NCBI RefSeq assembly: GCF_023634845.1
Contig: NZ_JAMLJL010000002.1
Span: 186,001 to 250,000 of the forward strand
Length of the DNA stretch: 64,000 nucleotides
Reading direction: 5' to 3'
DNA from: Flavobacterium amniphilum
GTDB lineage: Bacteria; Bacteroidota; Bacteroidia; Flavobacteriales; Flavobacteriaceae
The notes under the pieces were generated by a model. It ran no database searches. It was not told where the DNA came from and was given only the letters and a program-made list of their open reading frames with translations. Made by a program: the position numbers and the translations under genes. This document shows, piece after piece, positions 45,707-55,150 of this stretch; position 1 is the stretch's first letter, and each line of letters begins with the position of its first letter.

Positions 45707-46255
45707 CTATGGACTAATCACTAAGTACTTCTTCAACTCCCCTTTCAGGTGACTGTGCTGCCATTTGAGGGTTTCGAGTTGGAGCATTGCTTTCTTTTGT
45801 GCAGCCGGACCGTTTTCACTAATTTTTTGTTTAGCGATTAAATGCAAATAATCAGCATGCTTATCTGAAGGTCTGTCATCATTTGTTTCTTTGGCTGCGA
45901 AATATTCGGAAAGATACAAATTAGCGATACCTTTTTCATACTTCTCCCTAATGTCTTCAATCATCTTACGGTATTTATGCTGACTGCGTTCATTCTTTCT
46001 CAGTTCATCTTCCAGGAATTCAATTATTTTTGAATTTTCCTCCTTCAGACCGGGATGTACAAACTCCTGCTTTTGTTTTTCCAGTAAATGAATACTCATA
46101 TACGTCAGGCTTAAACCCGCCTGAGCAGGTAAATCGCGTTTTCCGGTTTCGTACATCGCTATCCGGCTTATCGGAACTTTTAATATAATGGCCAACTCTT
46201 CCTGTGTTAGCCCTAACGCTGTCCTTTGATTCTGTTTTTTATTTATTCTTCCCAT
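45707..46255 (-). CDS. XRE-family helix-turn-helix protein
   Basis: I take the ATG at 46255 (MGRINKKQNQRTALG). The 182-residue product carries a lambda-repressor-type helix-turn-helix (GLTQEELAIILKVPISRIAMYETGKRDLP, about residues 15-45), followed by a helical region that may dimerise. It probably binds DNA; target unknown. The gene stands alone, with a TGTGATAA palindrome array 130 bp upstream. I see no evidence that it is the regulator of the RNA-repair palindromes. Confidence 0.85.
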   Translation of the reverse strand: MGRINKKQNQRTALGLTQEELAIILKVPISRIAMYETGKRDLPAQAGLSLTYMSIHLLEKQKQEFVHPGLKEENSKIIEFLEDELRKNERSQHKYRKMIEDIREKYEKGIANLYLSEYFAAKETNDDRPSDKHADYLHLIAKQKISENGPAAQKKAMLQLETLKWQHSHLKGELKKYLVISP

Positions 46256-46382
46256 GACAAATGCCATGCAAAAACCATGACATTTTTTTAGACATCTTAG
46301 AATTTTAGATTTTTAAACTTCCTTAGACTCTTAAACCGGAATTCTTTAAGCACCGTCATTTGTGGGTTGACGCAAAAAATTC

Positions 46383-46487
46383 TGTGATAAATTTTTTGTG
46401 ATAATTTTTTTTATCACAGATTTTTTATCACAAAAGTGTGATAAATTTTTCGTGATGATTTTTTTTATCACAGAAATTTTATCACAC
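46383..46487. repeat. TGTGATAA/TTATCACA inverted-repeat array (copy 3)
   Basis: Two consecutive palindromes: TGTGATAA, GTGATAA, TTATCACAG, TTATCACAA, then TGTGATAA, CGTGATGA, TTATCACAG, TTATCACA, spaced by T tracts. It is nearly the same as the array at 51876. Confidence 0.88.
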
Positions 46488-46534
46488 TTTATTTAGACTT
46501 GCTTAGACTCTAATTACTAATTACTAGTCACTAA

Positions 46535-47695
46535 TCACTCCCGAACAAGCTTCTTAGTCACAACACCCTTCTCATCAACAATCTTCAAAACATAGGTTCC
46601 TTTCGGGTAATTCCCGGCATTGATGGGATAAGTATCCAACTTGGTTGCCTGGGTTTTTAAATACAGCTTGCCATAAAAATCATATACTTCGATTTGGATT
46701 TCATTTTTGACTTCTCCAAAATTCACCACAAAAGTATCTTTGCTTGGGTTGGGTTGTATTCTTATGGCAGTTTCAGCTGCAGTTCTACAGGTATTATTTC
46801 TTGTAATATGGTAATTGATGATTGGAGTGCAGGTGTTTCCGCCTAACGTACAAATCTTAATGTATAATTCTTCTTCTATGAAGGCTGGTGCATTTGATGC
46901 GACAGTAATGGTACCATCGGCATTAAAGGTAAGAAAGCTTGGCAAAGACTGAACAGCTATTGTTGCATTACTCGCGTTCGCCTGTACACCATTTATGGTC
47001 ACCGGATTACCTGAGCCACCTAAATTAGTAAACACACTTGGAATTAATGTGGGGAATTGTGAATAACAATTATAATAGGCATATTTTGGATCGGCAATAA
47101 TTTCAGGATCTGGCAAGGTAAAACCAAAACGGCACAGATTACCGCTTACCCAACCGGAGTCAGCCGAAATATTGGTTAACGTTATTGTTGTGAAAGGTGT
47201 GGCTGAAGAAACGGTTATGGTAATATCACTATTGTCTGCATTATTTGGAAAATTACCTTGTATTCTATCCGGCCCGATAATATTGACACCGCATGGATTC
47301 GACAAATACACGGGAGAAGCGCCATCTATAGTGATTTGCCCGACATCCTGAGAGTTTACAACAGCATAACCTATGGTTGCATTTATAACAGGCTCACTAA
47401 ACGTATACGTGATAAAGCCGGTTGCACTGTGGCCTGTCCAGGGTTGATCACCATCAAATGCCATACTAAAACAACCGTTGGCAACTGTTGGGGGAATATA
47501 GGCGTGATCTGGATAACTCCCTGTTGAAGTAATTTCTACTCCGTTAAATGTACAAGGATTTGAAGCTTTCTTGTAGCTGTCATACTCTGTTAATGTCCCG
47601 GCAGAACCAATGGTTTTATTTGATTTTTGTGAATACGAGAAAGTATTCGACAGGATAAGAAATATAGTGACCACTACCTGTACTGTTTTTTTCAT
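46535..47695 (-). CDS. T9SS type A sorted surface protein
   Basis: The 386-residue product has a signal peptide (residues 1-22) and a C-terminal type IX secretion domain (about 308-386): RIQPNPSKDTFVVNFG, IEVYDFYGKLYLK, YPKGTYVLKIVDEKGVVTKKLVR. The middle part is beta-rich (TITVSSATPFTTITLTNISA), an adhesin-like or cadherin-like module. It is expected to be exported by the Por/T9SS machinery and attached to, or released from, the surface. Substrate unknown. Confidence 0.88.
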   Translation of the reverse strand: MKKTVQVVVTIFLILSNTFSYSQKSNKTIGSAGTLTEYDSYKKASNPCTFNGVEITSTGSYPDHAYIPPTVANGCFSMAFDGDQPWTGHSATGFITYTFSEPVINATIGYAVVNSQDVGQITIDGASPVYLSNPCGVNIIGPDRIQGNFPNNADNSDITITVSSATPFTTITLTNISADSGWVSGNLCRFGFTLPDPEIIADPKYAYYNCYSQFPTLIPSVFTNLGGSGNPVTINGVQANASNATIAVQSLPSFLTFNADGTITVASNAPAFIEEELYIKICTLGGNTCTPIINYHITRNNTCRTAAETAIRIQPNPSKDTFVVNFGEVKNEIQIEVYDFYGKLYLKTQATKLDTYPINAGNYPKGTYVLKIVDEKGVVTKKLVRE

Positions 47696-47856
47696 GTGTT
47701 AAGTTTAAAGGGTTAGATTTGAATCTAAAAGTAAGATTAAAATTATTAATTAGCTAAATATTTTATCGGAAACAACATTAAATCAGATTGTTAGATTGTT
47801 GGAATGTTGAATTATTAGACTTCTTAGATACTTTGCAACCCTGTAACACTGAAAAA

Positions 47857-47892
47857 AAATCCCCAAGATAACTTGAGGATTTTTTTTTAGAC
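47857..47892. terminator. Hairpin terminator
   Basis: AAAAAATCCCCAAGATAACTTGAGGATTTTTTTT. It lies in the gap between the two T9SS genes and can end the minus-strand transcript from the T9SS gene upstream of it (46535-47695 lies downstream of it on the minus strand), or serve the opposite strand. The following 47900-47970 consists of 7-bp TCACTAA units. Confidence 0.6.
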
Positions 47893-47911
47893 TTCTTAGA
47901 TTCTTAGACTA

Positions 47912-47971
47912 TGGACTAATCACTAATCACTAATCACTAATCACTAATTACTAATTACTAAGGACTAAGGA
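47912..47971. repeat. 7-bp TCACTAA/TTACTAA tandem repeats
   Basis: About eight units of TCACTAA and TTACTAA immediately behind the stop codon of the delta-60 repeat gene. The same heptamer forms arrays at 51977-52040, 53990-54085 and 63505-63560, always at minus-strand gene ends. Confidence 0.85.
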
Positions 47972-50476
47972 CTAACCCTTGATAATTTTAACCGTTTTCT
48001 TTTCCTGTCCGGAAGTGATATATCCTACGTAAATACCTTGGTTCAATCCCGAAGTATTTAACTGATAAAGGGAACTGTTCAGATTCGAGCTGCTGATCAC
48101 TTTCTGGCCGTTGACAGCGTACACTTCGATGCTGTCAATTACATCATCTGATGAGATCATTACAAAATCTTTAGCCGGGTTTGGAAATACAGCAAATTCT
48201 TTTTCCGTGAACGGATTATTTGAAAGCGTATCGTAATTCAAACGTGCAATACGGTTCTTCCCAATGTTATCATAAGCGGTAAAAGATCCTCCTATCAATA
48301 TTTTATTGTCAGACAGGAATTCAATAGCGTTAATAGTTCCGTTTGCCCCGCTCACATTACTGTAACTATTGTTAACCGAACCGTCCGGGTTTAAACGCAC
48401 CAGGTTATTGACACTGGTACCGTTATAATTTGAAAAAGAACCGCCAATCAATAACTTGCCGTCTGCTTCCACTTTAACATCATAAATAAGCGGAACGTTA
48501 AAACCCGTCCCCATTACAAAACTGTTGTCCAAAGAGCCGTCAGCATTGATACGTGCCAATCCGTTTACCGTAATAGTATTATATTGGGTAAGATTACCTG
48601 CAATGATTATTTTCCCGTTCGGTAAGATATTGATTGCATCAACCGAATCATTGCCTCCGGTTGCCGGATTGAAAGTGGTGTCCAAAGATCCGTCAGCATT
48701 CAAACGCGCAATATTGTTTCTGGTAACTCCATTGTATGAAGTAAAATCACCGCCGATGATAATCTTTCCGTCTGGTTGTACTGCTACCGAATAAATGGAA
48801 GAAATATTCGTATCGATACCTGTTCCCGGATGAAATCCTGTATCGATAGTACCATTGGCATTTAAACGGATAATTCCTTTTCTTGAAAATCCGGTATAAG
48901 AAGCAAAATTACCGACAGCAATAATTTTTCCGTCGGATAAAAGCTGAATGGCATTGATCTTTCCTCCATTGGCATCAAAACCTGAAACGAAACCGGTATC
49001 CAATGATCCGTCGGGATTAACGCGCACGATATAATTTTTCACCGTATTCTGAAATTTCTTAAAGGCGCCTGCCACTATAATTTTATTGTCCGGCTGTAAT
49101 GCCAGGTCAAGAACAGAGTCATCAGCCCCTTCTCCGGTAGTGAATCCTGTATCCAGTGTACCGTCTTGGTTTAAACGCGCCAATCTGTAGGATAAAACCC
49201 CGTTGTAACCTACAAAATTACCCCCGATAACTACTTTATTGTCTGGCTGGGACTTAATGACACCAATAGTGCCGGCAGCACCCGTTCCAAGATTATAGGG
49301 AGTTCTCGGGTTTCCGTTTGCATTTAAACGGACCAGGTAAGCTCTTCCTTTTTTATTATAATTAGTGAAAGTTCCGGTAACGATAATACTGCCGTCCACC
49401 TGTGGTACCACTGAATAAAAAATACTCAGGGGAGCATACCCTGTCGTAAAGGAATTATCCACGGCACCGTTGGTATTTAAACGGAATACGCCGGTTTGCA
49501 CATCCTGCGCGGCCTGATCACGGTTCGCAACCAATATTTTTCCGTCCGTAAGCACCGCTATATTTTGGACTCCTTCAGTAGCTGAGCTGAAGGCAACTGC
49601 AGTAAAATTAAAACCATTGTCAATGGCACCGTTACTTTCCAGACGCACCATTCTGTTCAAAGCCGTTCCGTTATAGGATGAAAAAAGACCACCAACTAAA
49701 ATTTTACCGTCGGCCTGCAAAGCAACACTGTTTACGGCCGTATCAAATCCGGAACCGGTAACAAACCCTGCGTCCGGACTTCCGTCAGCATTCAACCGTA
49801 TGATCCTGCCATTCGCAATACCATTAAAAGTACTGAAACTGCCGGCCAGGATAACTTTTCCGTTGGTTTGTATTTTTAGGGTACCAATGTTAGCGTCTGC
49901 CCCGGCACCCACATTAAAACTGCTGTCTGCCGAACCATCCGTATTCAAACGTATTACCCTGTTTTGTGTTACCCCTTTATAAGTTGTAAAATTACCGCCG
50001 GCAATAATTTTCCCGTCAGATTGTAAAGCGAAAGCATTCACCGTATTATTGGCACCTGATCCCACATTGAAAGAAGCGTCAATTGTTCCGTCAGCATTCA
50101 GACAGGCAATCCGGTTCACGGCAGTTCCGTTGAATGAAGTAAAATTTCCCCCGATAAGAATCTTTCCGTCTGACTTCAAAGCAATGGCCTGGATTGAATT
50201 GTTCGCAGCCGTACCGGGATTGAAAGTAGTATCCAATGACAGATCAGCATTCAATCTGGCGATCCTGTTTCGGGAAATTCCCATGTAGGTAGTGAAATTT
50301 CCACAAACGATTATTTTTCCGTCGGGTTGTGTAACGCTTGAATAAATCACATTATTCGAAGTTCCTCCGTTTCCGAAACCGGTGTCGGAAGTGTTAAAGC
50401 TCGTGTCCAATGTTCCGCCTTGGGAAAAAACGGACAACGAAAAAAACAACAAAAATAAAAATGTAAGTTTTCTCAT
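47972..50476 (-). CDS. Delta-60 repeat protein with T9SS C-terminal domain
   Basis: The ATG at 50476 (MRKLTFLFLLFFSLSVFSQ) gives a signal peptide; the earlier M at 50575 adds an unlikely leader. The 834-residue product is built of about 13 repeats of 50-60 residues with the pattern RLNxDGSLDTxFNxGxGxxxxVxxIxxQxDGKIIxGGxF, the delta-60 repeats of beta-propeller-like proteins. A T9SS type A sorting domain follows (FAVFPNPAKDFVMISSDDVI; GLNQGIYVGYI). Probably a large secreted propeller or fibre; function unknown. Confidence 0.92.
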   Translation of the reverse strand: MRKLTFLFLLFFSLSVFSQGGTLDTSFNTSDTGFGNGGTSNNVIYSSVTQPDGKIIVCGNFTTYMGISRNRIARLNADLSLDTTFNPGTAANNSIQAIALKSDGKILIGGNFTSFNGTAVNRIACLNADGTIDASFNVGSGANNTVNAFALQSDGKIIAGGNFTTYKGVTQNRVIRLNTDGSADSSFNVGAGADANIGTLKIQTNGKVILAGSFSTFNGIANGRIIRLNADGSPDAGFVTGSGFDTAVNSVALQADGKILVGGLFSSYNGTALNRMVRLESNGAIDNGFNFTAVAFSSATEGVQNIAVLTDGKILVANRDQAAQDVQTGVFRLNTNGAVDNSFTTGYAPLSIFYSVVPQVDGSIIVTGTFTNYNKKGRAYLVRLNANGNPRTPYNLGTGAAGTIGVIKSQPDNKVVIGGNFVGYNGVLSYRLARLNQDGTLDTGFTTGEGADDSVLDLALQPDNKIIVAGAFKKFQNTVKNYIVRVNPDGSLDTGFVSGFDANGGKINAIQLLSDGKIIAVGNFASYTGFSRKGIIRLNANGTIDTGFHPGTGIDTNISSIYSVAVQPDGKIIIGGDFTSYNGVTRNNIARLNADGSLDTTFNPATGGNDSVDAINILPNGKIIIAGNLTQYNTITVNGLARINADGSLDNSFVMGTGFNVPLIYDVKVEADGKLLIGGSFSNYNGTSVNNLVRLNPDGSVNNSYSNVSGANGTINAIEFLSDNKILIGGSFTAYDNIGKNRIARLNYDTLSNNPFTEKEFAVFPNPAKDFVMISSDDVIDSIEVYAVNGQKVISSSNLNSSLYQLNTSGLNQGIYVGYITSGQEKKTVKIIKG

Positions 50477-50564
50477 ATTATAGATTTGGGTTAAGTTACA
50501 CAGGCATGGTATTCCTGTACAATACCCGAACTGTGAATACTCTTTTTTATTGTCCTGAAAAACA

Positions 50565-50602
50565 AAAAATCCCAAAGAATTAACCTTGGGATTTTTTTTT
50601 TA
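50565..50602. terminator. Hairpin terminator
   Basis: AAAAAATCCCAAAGAATTAACCTTGGGATTTTTTTT, a stem of about 8 bp with long A and T tails, in the gap between the delta-60 repeat gene and the glycosyltransferase gene. Confidence 0.65.
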
Positions 50603-50721
50603 GACTTGCTTAGATTGTTAGACTTCTTAGACTTCTTAGATTCTTAGACTATGGACTAAGGACTAGTCACTAATTACTAGTTACTAGTCACTAATTACAA
50701 ATAAATTCAGATCATCTGAAA

Positions 50722-51774
50722 TCATAAAGTCTCTAAATAATTTTTCAGTTTTTCAAATAAAACCGTATTCCCTTTTTGGGAATAAGACGCCAGATTGTGG
50801 TTAAACTTAGAGATGTCAAACAAAAAAGCTTTTAGATTATCCGTTGACAGTTGCTCAAAGTGTCTTCCGAATCCCAGTTTTTCAATATAGGCAGCATTTA
50901 CAAATTGCTCAAACTGATCTTGTAACGGAAAGGAATACACGGGCTTTTTTAAATAAACAGCTTCCGATATAAAAGAAAAACCGCCATTGGCAATTACGGC
51001 TTTGGCTGAGGCTAAGTCTGATACAAATCCTTCCTCGCTAAAGGTTTTGAAAATGATATTTTTATTGACCAGGTCTTTGTTAAAGCCATAGACATAAAAA
51101 GTAACTTCAGGGATTTGATGTAAAACTTCGGTTACTTTATTGATATTGCTCGAACTTTGGTACATCAAAATATGATGGCCTGCCTGGGGTTGGGCATTTA
51201 TAATAGCTTCCCTTACAATAGGCGGAACTAAAATCGTGTCCGCTTTAAGAACTGTTGCGTCAAAAAAGCTACTGATAAAATAATGATCCGCTTTAGGCAC
51301 TTTTACTTTAACAATAGATTTTGAGATACTGAAATTATTCTTTTCGGAAGCAGGAATGGAAATATCCAGTTTGCACCGGTTGATGACTTGCATATTGTCT
51401 ATGCTGATTAAAGGCAAATCGTGCTTTTTGGCAAATAAAGTGGTAAAGGTTTCAAAATCGCTGATCACTAAATCGGGTTTGAAATTTTTCTTCAATTCCA
51501 GATACTCGGCAAAATTTTGAAAGAGCAGCTTAGAGGCGTTTCTCACATTCAACAAAACTGTTCCTGTTTTAGATACTTTAGAGTCTTTGAACGCAAAATG
51601 CATCCCTTCGATTTCATGTACCCGCTTGGGAAAGTTTTTATTTAAAAATTGATACGCTCTGGAGCTTGAAACCACTTGGACATCATGGTTTTGTGCCAGT
51701 AAAAAATCGATGATGACTTTGCTTCTGGTGGCATGACCCATACCCTCACCCGGTACTCCGTATAAAATGTTCAT
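50722..51774 (-). CDS. Glycosyltransferase (GT-B, MurG/MJ1255-like)
   Basis: The 350-residue product starts MNILYGVPGEGMGHATRS, the glycine-rich first strand of GT-B enzymes with the GHATR motif of the MJ1255-type glycosyltransferase family. The second half has ASAKAVIANGGFSFISEAVY, the sugar-nucleotide-binding GG-S-E region. It probably transfers a sugar from a UDP or GDP donor to a lipid or surface glycan. It stands alone; a TGTGATAA array lies upstream. Confidence 0.85.
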   Translation of the reverse strand: MNILYGVPGEGMGHATRSKVIIDFLLAQNHDVQVVSSSRAYQFLNKNFPKRVHEIEGMHFAFKDSKVSKTGTVLLNVRNASKLLFQNFAEYLELKKNFKPDLVISDFETFTTLFAKKHDLPLISIDNMQVINRCKLDISIPASEKNNFSISKSIVKVKVPKADHYFISSFFDATVLKADTILVPPIVREAIINAQPQAGHHILMYQSSSNINKVTEVLHQIPEVTFYVYGFNKDLVNKNIIFKTFSEEGFVSDLASAKAVIANGGFSFISEAVYLKKPVYSFPLQDQFEQFVNAAYIEKLGFGRHFEQLSTDNLKAFLFDISKFNHNLASYSQKGNTVLFEKLKNYLETL

Positions 51775-51875
51775 TGACTGTTATTTTGAATCATACAAAT
51801 ATAAAACAATAGGCTTAAAGCAAGATTGCTATCCTTCTTAGACTTCTTAGATACTAATACGGAAGTAAAACCTGT

Positions 51876-51967
51876 TTGTGATAAATTTTTTGTGATAAAT
51901 TTTTTTATCACAGATTTTTTATCACAAAAGTGTGATAATTTTTTCGGAATGATTTTTTTTATCACAC
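51876..51967. repeat. TGTGATAA/TTATCACA inverted-repeat array (copy 4)
   Basis: TTTGTGATAA, TGTGATAA, TTATCACAG, TTATCACAA, TGTGATAA, then a decayed GGAATGA and TTATCACA, with T-tract spacers. It closely resembles the array at 46383. The rest of the 51775-52046 gap is TTAGACTTC and TCACTAA repeats. Confidence 0.88.
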
Positions 51968-52046
51968 TTTTTTTAGACTTCTTAGACTCTAATTACTAAT
52001 CACTAATCACTAATTACTAGTCACTAATCACTAATCACTAAGAACT

Positions 52047-52841
52047 CTACAACTTAAAAAACCGTTCCGCATTCTCCGTCGTGGCTTTCGCTACTTTATC
52101 CAAAGAAATTCCTTTGAACTGTGCGATGCTTCCCGCGACATACGGAAGGAAAGCCGGTTCGTTGCGTCGCTCGTGGTATTTCTTCAGTTGGCCGGCCGGT
52201 ACGTTCTTCGGTAACATGAACGGTGCATCGGTTTCAATCATGATTTTATCCAGCGGAACATAGTTCACGACTTCTTTCAGATGGGCAAAACGTTTCACAT
52301 CACTGATCGATCCGGTAAAGCCGAGATAAAATCCCATGTCGAGATACGCTTTGGCTTCGGCGAGCGAACCGGTAAAACAATGCACGACGCCCAAAGGCAG
52401 CTTCGGTAAATACTCTTTGGTCACGCCCACAAAACGGTCAAAGGCCGCACGCTCATGCAAAAACAACGGCTTTTGTACGGCGACGGCCAATTCCAATTGG
52501 GCGGCATAACATTTTTCCTGCACGGGACGCGGGGAAAAATCGCGGTCAAAATCGAGTCCGCACTCACCTACTGACACTACATGCTTTTGCTCGAGCAATT
52601 TCTTTAAAGCCGGAATGCTTTCACCGTTAAAACTTTTAGCATCATGCGGATGGATTCCCGCTGTGCTGTACAATACACCCGGGTATTGTTTGGCGAGTTG
52701 CGCCGACAGCTGACTGTTGCGCACACTCGTTCCGGTCAGTATCATCTGCGATACTTCTTCTTCCAAGGCATCCTGAATGATGTCGTCTGCGTCATGCTCG
52801 AACTGCCTGTTTATTAAATTTATTCCTATATCTATGTACAT
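52047..52841 (-). CDS. tatD: TatD-family nuclease
   Basis: The 264-residue product matches the TatD family along its length: IDIGINL start, TAGIHPHD, VSVGECGLDFDRDFSP, PLFLHERAA, VVHCFTGS and IMIETDAPFMLP with the metal-binding His, Glu and Asp. These enzymes are metal-dependent 3'-to-5' exonucleases acting on single-stranded DNA or RNA. The start form IDIGINL is that of E. coli TatD itself rather than YcfH. It lies next to the RNA-repair locus but has no palindrome promoter, so a link is only suggested. Confidence 0.92.
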   Translation of the reverse strand: MYIDIGINLINRQFEHDADDIIQDALEEEVSQMILTGTSVRNSQLSAQLAKQYPGVLYSTAGIHPHDAKSFNGESIPALKKLLEQKHVVSVGECGLDFDRDFSPRPVQEKCYAAQLELAVAVQKPLFLHERAAFDRFVGVTKEYLPKLPLGVVHCFTGSLAEAKAYLDMGFYLGFTGSISDVKRFAHLKEVVNYVPLDKIMIETDAPFMLPKNVPAGQLKKYHERRNEPAFLPYVAGSIAQFKGISLDKVAKATTENAERFFKL

Positions 52842-52948
52842 ATTTAGATTTTTAGATTGTTAGACTACTTGGACTTCTTAGACTATTTAGATTATTAGAC
52901 TGCAAAGATTTTTGGATTTTTAGACACTTAGTACCTTAACCACTGTCT

Positions 52949-53941
52949 TTAATCAGCAGTGTCATCAACTCTTAGAACGGGTTGTACTACGGAATTATAT
53001 TTTTCGTAAGGAAACTTCAACCCTATTGTACTCCATCCCGAACTGGTGGATAAAATTACGTCTTCCCAATACGGAATGGGAATATAGGCTTTTCTTCTTT
53101 CTTCATACCATTTGTCCAGCTCAGCTTCTCTCGCCAAAATTGCTTCTTCGGTTTCGGTTTCTTCGGTTTCTTCGCTTTCATCTTCGGTACAGTCTGAATC
53201 TTCATTGCTTTTTTTAATCGCTTTAATCGCCTTGGCAACTGCAAACGGAGCCGGTTTTTCATCTGCATCCTCATCATCATACTCCCTTTCGTCTAATCCC
53301 AGATCCCAACGCAATTCATTAATTAAATGCTCTCTTAAATTTAAACTATACAATAGGGTATCAAATCCATACATGGATATAACATGATTGCATTTTTGGG
53401 TGGGTTCCGAAATGAGGTACCGGTGTGAATTGACCGGAATCAGGATGCTTGCCTTTTCCATCCATTTTTCCATGACGGCAATACATTCTGCTTCTGTTTC
53501 GGGTCTTGTTCCCCATGCCTTCAGCCAACTTGGCTGGATACTTGAGAAAACATCAAACTTAAGATGTTCCAAAGGATTGGCAAAACGCTCTTTGATCAAT
53601 TCTTCATCGCGCCAATTATGAAATAAATGATTTTCTCTTAATGTAATTTCATTTGTTTCGAAATCTTCCTCTTCAAAGAAATCGCATTTGTCCACTCTGT
53701 GGAGTATTTTTAAAAAACTTTTAAAATCATCCGGAAATTTAATTCCCCATTTGATTTCCAAAGCATTTACTTCTTCATCAGAAAGCGGATCAACCCATTT
53801 GGCTCCTTCAAAAAGATCATGCTTTTGGCTCCACCAGTTTCCGTCTTTTTTACTTTCGGAAAGATTGGCCCATCTTTTTTCAGTGGTTTCTTTTACCCAG
53901 TATAAAAACTCTTCAAAATTATTTGGTATTATAGTGTTCAT
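52949..53941 (-). CDS. SMI1/KNR4 (SUKH) family protein
   Basis: The 330-residue product contains a SUKH core: DPLSDEEVNALEIKWGIKFPDDFKSFLKIL is the signature for SMI1/KNR4 proteins (about residues 52-82). A later acidic region (DEDADEKPAPF; DCTEDESEETEETETEEAI) precedes a final segment with IPIPYWEDVILST. SUKH proteins often act as immunity proteins against nuclease toxins; others have housekeeping roles. No toxin gene is adjacent. Confidence 0.88.
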   Translation of the reverse strand: MNTIIPNNFEEFLYWVKETTEKRWANLSESKKDGNWWSQKHDLFEGAKWVDPLSDEEVNALEIKWGIKFPDDFKSFLKILHRVDKCDFFEEEDFETNEITLRENHLFHNWRDEELIKERFANPLEHLKFDVFSSIQPSWLKAWGTRPETEAECIAVMEKWMEKASILIPVNSHRYLISEPTQKCNHVISMYGFDTLLYSLNLREHLINELRWDLGLDEREYDDEDADEKPAPFAVAKAIKAIKKSNEDSDCTEDESEETEETETEEAILAREAELDKWYEERRKAYIPIPYWEDVILSTSSGWSTIGLKFPYEKYNSVVQPVLRVDDTAD

Positions 53942-53989
53942 TTTTTTTGATTATTAGATTTTCCGATCATCAGATTGTTAGACAAATTA

Positions 53990-54084
53990 CTATTCACTAA
54001 GGACTAAGGACTCTTCACTAATCACTAATCACTAATCACTAATTACTAATCACTAATTACTAATCACTAATTACTAATTACTAG
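53990..54084. repeat. 7-bp TCACTAA/TTACTAA tandem repeats
   Basis: About ten heptamer units between the SMI1/KNR4 gene start and the stop codon of the RNA ligase gene. No other structure is visible. Confidence 0.85.
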
Positions 54085-55095
54085 TCACTCACAAAAAAAA
54101 GGCTTTCCGAATTCCGGTCTGATACGCTTCCAGATTTCGTGGTCGTAGCTTTTATTGTCGAGCATCAGGAAGAGCACTGCCGAATGCTTACACGTCAGAA
54201 AATAAAAAGCGGTTTCTTTTCTCGTTTCCAATACTTTGAAATCTTTTTTACATTGGTCTTCAATGGTTTTGAAATCGGATTCCAATTTTGCCTGAATGCC
54301 TTTCACCCAATTGAAAAACTCATCGGGAACCAGTTCCAGAATTTCCGATAAGGGCTCATTGTTTTTCAGTTTCTCCCAGATATCCACACTGGACACCTGT
54401 GTGATGATACGGTGCAGACGCATATACTCTTCAAACTTTACCTTCAGACGGAAATTGTTCGCAAAACGGATCACAAACCCTTCCTTGTTTTCAGTTTCCA
54501 GATTTTTCAGCAACTGAATGTCTTTGATTCCGTCGTATTTTTCAACCAATGGGAATCCGATATCTTCCAATGCAAATTCGTTCCCGGTTTGCGTATCGAT
54601 TACCGCCAGTAATACCAAAGCCGAAGTAGCGCCATAATCAACTACGATCCTATTCTCAGGGTAAATGATTTCAAACAGGTAGGTTCTCGACTGGTCGATC
54701 TTCTCCCAACAGTCTTTGTACTGACCATGCAGCATTTCGGTCGCTTTCAATGCCTGTTCGCTCGTAAAAGAACCACGGCTTGCCATAAACGGTGTTCCGT
54801 TGGCCCAGTATAAAATGCCGAGTGAACCGTCCATTTTGTCATAAACTTCAAAAGAAGTATCGGGAATTTCCAATTCCGGTTTTTCGCCCAGATTGAAAAA
54901 TTTCGGAAACGGACGTGCCACCACATTCATTTCACTGTCAAGGATCAAACCACGGCAGGTAATCGTGATGTCGTTCCATAAACGGTCAAACTGGGCATCC
55001 TGTGTATAGTTGTAGATGTACAGATCATAATCAGGATGTTTGTTCACCCTGATATAATTCTGTGCTATCATTTCCTGTAATAATTGTGTATTCAT
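54085..55095 (-). CDS. T4 Rnl1-like RNA ligase
   Basis: The 336-residue product has the nucleotidyltransferase motifs of T4 Rnl1-type RNA ligases: K87-M-D-G-S (the AMP-accepting Lys in YDKMDGSLGILYW), TITCRGLILDSE upstream, TYLFEIIYPENR (motif III), EGFVIRF (motif IV) and RLKVKFEEY (motif V). It joins 3'-OH to 5'-phosphate RNA ends using ATP, as in repair of cut tRNA anticodon loops. It has its own palindrome promoter at 55110-55150. It is the last gene of the locus; the nucleotidyltransferase-like gene ends 44 nt upstream. Confidence 0.92.
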   Translation of the reverse strand: MNTQLLQEMIAQNYIRVNKHPDYDLYIYNYTQDAQFDRLWNDITITCRGLILDSEMNVVARPFPKFFNLGEKPELEIPDTSFEVYDKMDGSLGILYWANGTPFMASRGSFTSEQALKATEMLHGQYKDCWEKIDQSRTYLFEIIYPENRIVVDYGATSALVLLAVIDTQTGNEFALEDIGFPLVEKYDGIKDIQLLKNLETENKEGFVIRFANNFRLKVKFEEYMRLHRIITQVSSVDIWEKLKNNEPLSEILELVPDEFFNWVKGIQAKLESDFKTIEDQCKKDFKVLETRKETAFYFLTCKHSAVLFLMLDNKSYDHEIWKRIRPEFGKPFFCE

Positions 55096-55109
55096 GATCG
55101 TAATTAATG

Positions 55110-55150
55110 GTATGCAAATGTTCCAAAGAACCTGCGCAATTAATTTACGC
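55110..55150 (-). promoter_or_regulatory. RNA-repair palindrome site 3 with -7 box
   Basis: On the minus strand GCGTAAATTAATTGCGCA is followed by 14 nt and TTTG in AACATTTG, then CATAC. It lies between the end of the nucleotidyltransferase-like gene and the start of the Rnl1-like ligase, 38 nt before the ligase ATG. Confidence 0.75.

Noticed and set aside
45707..46255. XRE protein as regulator of the palindrome regulon
   Set aside because: It has no palindrome in its own promoter and is not linked to the repair genes; nothing beyond being a DNA-binding protein supports it.
51771..51965. 64-codon minus-strand frame over the palindrome array
   Set aside because: It is translated from TGTGATAA repeats and has low complexity; the same happens at 6082 and 22839.
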